Of a DNA stretch of 64,000 nt, positions 62,122-64,000 are shown piece by piece. The stretch lies in NCBI GenBank assembly GCA_043228905.1, contig JBHGNT010000015.1, forward strand, positions 7,874,001 through 7,938,000, written 5' to 3'. Numbering within the stretch: position 1 is the stretch's first letter; each line of letters opens with the position of its first letter. The stretch is from Azolla caroliniana. Lineage: Eukaryota; Polypodiophyta. The notes under the pieces were generated by a model. The model was not told where the DNA came from, searched no databases, and saw only the letters and a program-made list of their open reading frames with translations. Both the position numbers and the translations under genes were made by a program.

Positions 62122-64000
62122 GAAGACAATATCTCAGCTCCTCGTCACCTTCTTGTTGATTAGGTCCCATAGCTGATAGTGAATTCATCTTCACCGTAGC
62201 CGAGAAATAGGTATGGTCGGTTCTTGGGATCGAGTTTCCCCCTCTAGTCCTTAGTTATATGCACATGGGTGCATATAACTAATGATTCAATTTCGATCGA
62301 ATCAACTTCAATTGGATTTGGTCGAGCATCGACTCAGCTCGATTTAGTAGTTGAAGGCCTACTTTCAATCTCCAAATCGGCAATTGTCTTTTCCTCCATG
62401 ACGACAATATCACGACTCCTAATCACCTTCTTGTCAATTAGGTCCCATAGCCAATGGCCGAATTCATCTTCGCCATAAACGAGAAATAGGCATGGTTGGC
62501 TCTTTCGATCGAATTTCCCCCTCTGGTGCTTAGTTATATGCACATAGGTCAGGCAGTTGAACACTTTTAGATGCCGATATGACACCTCTTTGCCGGACCA
62601 TACCCTTTGTGGTATGTAATTGGAACCGAGGGATACTTGTTTATCACATAAACGGTTCGTCGAGCATCTACTCGGCTCGATTTAGTAGTTGAAGGACTAC
62701 TTTCAATCTCCCAATCGGCAATTGTCTTTTCCTCCATGACGACAATATCTCAGCTCCTAATCACCTTCTTGTCGATTAGGTCCCATAGCCGATGGCTGAA
62801 TTCATCTTCACCGTAAACGAGAAATAGGCATGGTTGGCTCTTGGGATCGAGTTCCCCCCTCTAGTCCTTAGTTATATGCATATAGGTCAGGTAGTCGAAC
62901 ACTGTTAGATGCCGATATGACACCTCTTTGCCGAACCATACCCTTTTTCATATGTTAGTGGAACCGATGGAGACTTGTTTATCACATAAACGGTTGGTCG
63001 AGCATCGACTCGGCTAGATTTAGTAGTTGAAGGACTACTTTCAATCTCCCAATCGGCAATTGTCTTTTCCTCCATGACGACAATATCCCGGCTCCTAATC
63101 ACCTTCTTGTCGATTAGGTCCCATAACCAATGGCCGAATTCATCTTCGCTGTAAACGAGAAATAGGCATGGTTGGCTCTTTGGATCGAGTTTCCCCCTTT
63201 GGTCATTAGTTATATGCACATAGGTCAGGGAGTCGAACACTGTTAGATCCCGATATGACACCTCTTTGACGGACCATAGCCTTTGTGGTATGTTAGTGGA
63301 AACGACGGAGACTTGTTTATCACATAAACGGTTGGTTGAGCATCAACTCGGTTCGATTTAGTAGTTGAAGGCCTACTTTCAATCTCCCAATTGGCAATTG
63401 TCTTTTCCTCCATGACCTCAATATCACGGCTCCTAATCACCTTCTTGTCGATTAGGTCCCATAGCAGATGGCCGAATTCATCTTCACCATAAACGAGAAA
63501 TAGTCATGGTTGGCTCTTGGGATCGAGTTTCCCCCTCTAGTCCTGAGTTATATGCACATAGGTCAGGCAATCGAACACTGTTAAATGTTGATATGACACC
63601 TCTTTGCCGGACCATACCCTTTGTGGTATGCTAGTGGAACCGACGAAGACTTGTTTATCACATAGACGGTTGATCGAGCATCGACTCAGCTCGATTTAGT
63701 AGTTGAAGGACTACTTTTAATCTCCCAATCCGGAATTGTTTTTTCCTCCATGAAGACAATATCTCGGCTCCTAATCACCTTCTTGTCGATTAGGTCCCAT
63801 AAGCGATGGCCGAATTCATCTTCACCGTAAACGAGAAATAGGCATGGTTGGCTGTTGGGATCAAGTTTCCCCCTCTGTTCTTTAGTTATATGCACATAGG
63901 TTAGGCAGTCGAACAGTGTTAGATGTCGATACGACACCTCTTTGCCGGACCATACCTTTTGTGGTATGTTAGTGGAACCGATGGAGAGTTGTTTATAATA
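62063..64000 (-). repeat. 338-bp satellite array derived from a copia integrase/linker segment
   Basis: The word GATTTAGTAG begins at 62063, 62341, 62679, 63017, 63355 and 63693. The first interval is 278 bp (a unit lacking about 60 bp). The next four are exactly 338 bp. The array runs off the window. Each unit encodes on the minus strand the same 80-odd residues of copia sequence (YVHITK.QRGKLDPKSQPCL, FLVYGEDEFGHWLWDLIDKK, VIRSRDIVVMEEKTIADWE). Since 338 is not a multiple of three, the frame changes from unit to unit and no polyprotein is encoded. Units differ at a few percent of positions. The array is contiguous with copia M, which suggests it grew inside that element. Confidence 0.93.

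Noticed and set aside
62063-64000. CRISPR-like array
   Set aside because: Regular spacing comes from 338-bp direct tandem units without unique spacers, in a plant genome.

Overview
The window is repeat-dense nuclear DNA from a land plant. The evidence is one spliced, intact AKR2-type ankyrin gene (minus strand, 56994-59612, eight exons) set in a mosaic of Ty1/copia and Ty3/gypsy LTR retrotransposons, LTR fragments, GA/CT microsatellites and tandem repeats. The lineage cannot be fixed from sequence alone. The one intact gypsy element is a chromovirus with a Sushi/PEG10-like Gag, which hints weakly at a non-seed plant (moss, lycophyte or fern). There is no bacterial, organellar, rRNA or CRISPR content.

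Layout. 1-7629: a minus-strand gypsy element (B), split by a plus-strand copia element (A, 1680-6002, TSD CTTAA). 7630-12962: a decayed minus-strand gypsy element (D), truncated at its 3' end. 12963-14832: a minus-strand copia remnant (L). 14833-17150: about 2 kb of G/A-rich, strand-asymmetric low-complexity DNA. 17195-17760: an LTR fragment and a gypsy integrase tail. 17780-43181: one copia element (G) broken by insertions E, H and a solo LTR. E (18960-34489, TSD GAACC) is a Tat-like gypsy with a long extra coiled-coil ORF. E itself carries F (24742-30414, TSD GTAGG), a chromovirus with intact gag and pol and almost identical LTRs, the youngest insertion visible. H (35602-41645) is a badly decayed copia element. 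The solo LTR (41796-42439, TSD TATTG) sits inside the G integrase. 43182-51658: a minus-strand copia remnant (J), split by copia I (43481-49483, TSD CTAAT) and by a 295-bp LTR-like insertion (TSD ATCAT).

51660-56993 holds a palindromic AGCTAATTAGCT-rich array, an unrecognised minus-strand reading frame, an 84-bp tandem repeat and AT-rich DNA with no recognisable gene. The AKR2 gene follows. 59645-61440 is intergenic with microsatellites. 61440-64000 is a minus-strand copia remnant (M) whose linker region has been amplified into a 338-bp tandem satellite that runs off the window.

How the parts relate. Copia elements A, H and I are one group: same LTR start, initiator-Met type primer site, same Gag/protease/integrase type, and an unusual hydrophilic extension after RNase H. 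Gypsy elements D and E are one family; D has deleted into its extra ORF and fused what is left to its integrase. The direct target duplications give an order of events: G first, then E, then F within E. Most stop codons I could compare with a sister copy are explained by C-to-T or G-to-A changes at CG or CHG sites, as expected of methylated, silenced plant transposons. The only gene likely to serve the host is AKR2.
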